Shown: positions 6,475 to 7,493 of the stretch, one piece after another
Layout of the letters: every line of letters starts with the position of its first letter
Numbering within the stretch: the first letter of the stretch is position 1
Assembly (NCBI GenBank): GCA_018500005.2
Contig: JAHBAP020000051.1
Span: forward strand, 1-7,493
From: Mycobacterium sp.
GTDB taxonomy: Bacteria; Actinomycetota; Actinomycetes; Mycobacteriales; Mycobacteriaceae
Length of the DNA: 7,493 bases
Direction: 5' to 3'
Program-made: the position numbers and the translations under genes
Notes under the pieces: model-generated
Database searches by the model: none
Seen by the model: only the letters and a program-made list of their open reading frames with translations
What the model was told of the DNA's origin: nothing

Positions 6475-7403
6475 CTTTCCAGCGCCTCGGGCTGGGTCGA
6501 TTCGACTTCCACTTCGGCTTCAGCTTCCACTTCGGCTTCGGCTTCGGGTTCCACTTCGGCTTCGGCTTCGAGGAGAACCTCAAGCACTGCAGGTTCAGCC
6601 GGTTCGACCGGACGCTGCACCTCGACGATGTCGAGGACTCCGTCGTCGTAAGGCTCGAAGGCAGGCGACCCGGCACCGTGCGGCGCCGGGGTGTCGGAGT
6701 GCGCGCCGCAGCCGTAGAAGATGTCGACGACCCGGCCGTCGGCGGACAGTTCGTTGCAGCAGACCCCGAACATCGCACCCAGCGCTCCAGCCAACCGCAC
6801 CATGAAACCGCAGTCCCGGCAGACCCGCTTGGTGCCCCGCGCCATCGCCGAAGCCGGGCCGTGTTCACCGTCGTGCCAACGTTGGGCGGCGTCGTCGCGG
6901 CCCAGCGCGCTGAGCACGCGTCGCCGACCGAAGCCGACCTCGACGGCCGTGTCATCGATCAAGGGATCGCCGGTGCCCATGAATCCCGGCACCAACCGCG
7001 GATCGTCGGGCAGCGGGGCCAGCAGATCGCCCGGACCGAGATCCCCCGGCCTGACCCGCTGCTCCCAGGGCACCCACGGGGGCGCGAGCAGCGCAGTGGG
7101 GCCGGGAACGAGCACGACTTCGCTGATGGTGGCGTGCCCGGCACCTGCGTACGCGGCCACCACGACGGCCCATTGCCAACCCTGGTAGCCGGGCATCGCG
7201 GCCAGGAACCGGTGGGTGGCCGACGCCTCGTCCTCGAAGGCCACCCCGAGGTAGGCGCCGACCGTCTCGCCGCTGAACTCGATGATCGCCTGGCGGGCCA
7301 GGTCGACCGCGCCGGTGAGCAGGGCAGCGACATCCGCCGGCGGATCGGCGGGCGCCGTTGCCGCGGGGTCGGCGGTATCGATCGGGCTGTCCATCGCTGA
7401 CAA
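6471..7403 (-). CDS. DUF3027 protein with cysteine cluster and acidic tail (Rv0877-like)
   Basis: A 310-residue actinobacterial protein of unknown function. After a low-complexity Ala/Pro/Asp leader (1–25), the conserved core runs about 26–260. It contains GYQGWQWAVVVA (72–83), PGPTALLAPPWVPWEQRVRPGDLGPGDLLAPLPDD (100–134 by segments) and a segment rich in metal-ligand-type residues: C195-x2-C198, C215-C216, then C232-x2-H235. This suggests a zinc site, which is my inference. The C-terminal tail, about 279–301, has glutamate at every second residue. I used the TTG start because GTGAGG lies 5 nt upstream of it; ATG at 7394 (three codons in) is the alternative. The stop overlaps the convergent SRPBCC stop. 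Assignment to DUF3027 and Rv0877 is from memory of the family motifs and synteny. It has no membrane segments. Confidence 0.85.
   Translation of the reverse strand: MSAMDSPIDTADPAATAPADPPADVAALLTGAVDLARQAIIEFSGETVGAYLGVAFEDEASATHRFLAAMPGYQGWQWAVVVAAYAGAGHATISEVVLVPGPTALLAPPWVPWEQRVRPGDLGPGDLLAPLPDDPRLVPGFMGTGDPLIDDTAVEVGFGRRRVLSALGRDDAAQRWHDGEHGPASAMARGTKRVCRDCGFMVRLAGALGAMFGVCCNELSADGRVVDIFYGCGAHSDTPAPHGAGSPAFEPYDDGVLDIVEVQRPVEPAEPAVLEVLLEAEAEVEPEAEAEVEAEAEVEVESTQPEALES
6501..6569 (-). repeat. Degenerate hexamer repeat encoding the Glu-alternating tail
   Basis: On the plus strand this stretch is built from repeats of TTCGGC and TTCCAC-like hexamers. It encodes residues 279–301 of the DUF3027 protein, an E-A/E-V alternation with 12 glutamates in 23 residues. 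Such a repeat is prone to length variation between strains. Confidence 0.85.
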
Positions 7404-7474
7404 TCTTGCCTCACCGGGTGCCGGGCGACCACACCGGTCGGCTCACCACGACTACCGAGATGATGGGGGAGAAT
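7404..7474. promoter_or_regulatory. Upstream region of the DUF3027 gene, cut by the contig end
   Basis: A ribosome binding site GTGAGG on the minus strand (7409–7414) precedes the TTG start by 5 nt. Farther upstream I see no clear TANNNT -10 element on the minus strand. The promoter may be lost with the contig end. Confidence 0.5.
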
Positions 7475-7493
7475 CTGTCTCTTATACACATCT
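7475..7493. other. Nextera transposase adapter (mosaic end), not genomic
   Basis: CTGTCTCTTATACACATCT is the exact 19-nt complement of the Tn5 mosaic end used in Nextera libraries, here flush with the end of the sequence. It is untrimmed adapter and marks the true end of genomic sequence at 7474. Confidence 0.97.

Noticed and set aside
7459..7474. ATGATG near the right end as the start of a divergent gene
   Set aside because: Only a few genomic codons precede the adapter, and there is no ribosome binding site or -10 match, so it cannot be supported, although a divergent transporter gene lies here in M. tuberculosis as I recall it.
6959..7489. 176-residue minus-strand open frame beginning MYKRQ
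   Set aside because: Its start lies in adapter sequence, and the rest is an out-of-frame, arginine/serine/proline-rich shadow of the DUF3027 gene.

Overview
The window looks like one complete short whole-genome-shotgun contig from a high-GC actinobacterium, almost certainly a Mycobacterium/Mycolicibacterium species. Every recognisable protein reads like its mycobacterial counterpart. From memory, the gene order and strands follow the Mycobacterium tuberculosis Rv0877–Rv0886 block, seen here in reverse. Both ends are technical. Positions 1–90 are corrupted by G-biased base errors, and the last 19 bases are the Nextera transposase adapter.

Layout: (1) Minus-strand pair, 1–2422: fprB, a ferredoxin fused to an NADPH:ferredoxin reductase and cut at its C-terminal end by the contig edge. 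It lies 10 nt downstream of an AurF-like diiron oxygenase gene (Rv0885 type). (2) A 140-nt divergent intergenic region with three GTAC-centred repeats and a -10 element for a leaderless serC. (3) Plus-strand serC (phosphoserine aminotransferase) and, 88 nt on, sepH (cell-division regulator of FtsZ). (4) A 10-bp sequence in three tandem copies carries the stop of sepH and the stop of the convergent minus-strand gene. (5) Minus-strand pair: a SpoU/TrmH-family RNA 2'-O-methyltransferase followed by a small DUF2537 membrane protein. (6) An 18-nt divergent gap with two overlapping -10 hexamers, one per strand. (7) Plus-strand pair: a small two-helix membrane protein (DUF2530 type) and an SRPBCC/polyketide-cyclase-like protein. 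(8) A minus-strand DUF3027 protein with a cysteine cluster and a strongly acidic repetitive tail. Its stop codon overlaps the SRPBCC stop in the tetranucleotide CTAG.

The genes are mostly core housekeeping genes: serine/PLP metabolism, division, RNA modification and envelope. There is no sign of a mobile element, CRISPR array, tRNA or rRNA. The genes are tightly packed, with intergenic gaps of 10, 140, 88, 16, 9, 18 and 19 nt and one overlap, so no gene-free stretch exceeds 300 nt. The unit most likely to hide undescribed biochemistry is the diiron oxygenase plus fprB pair, which looks like a self-contained oxygenase and electron-supply module of unknown substrate. Relative to M. tuberculosis as I remember it, the MarR regulator gene (Rv0880c) and the PPE gene (Rv0878c) are absent, and an SRPBCC gene occupies the region.
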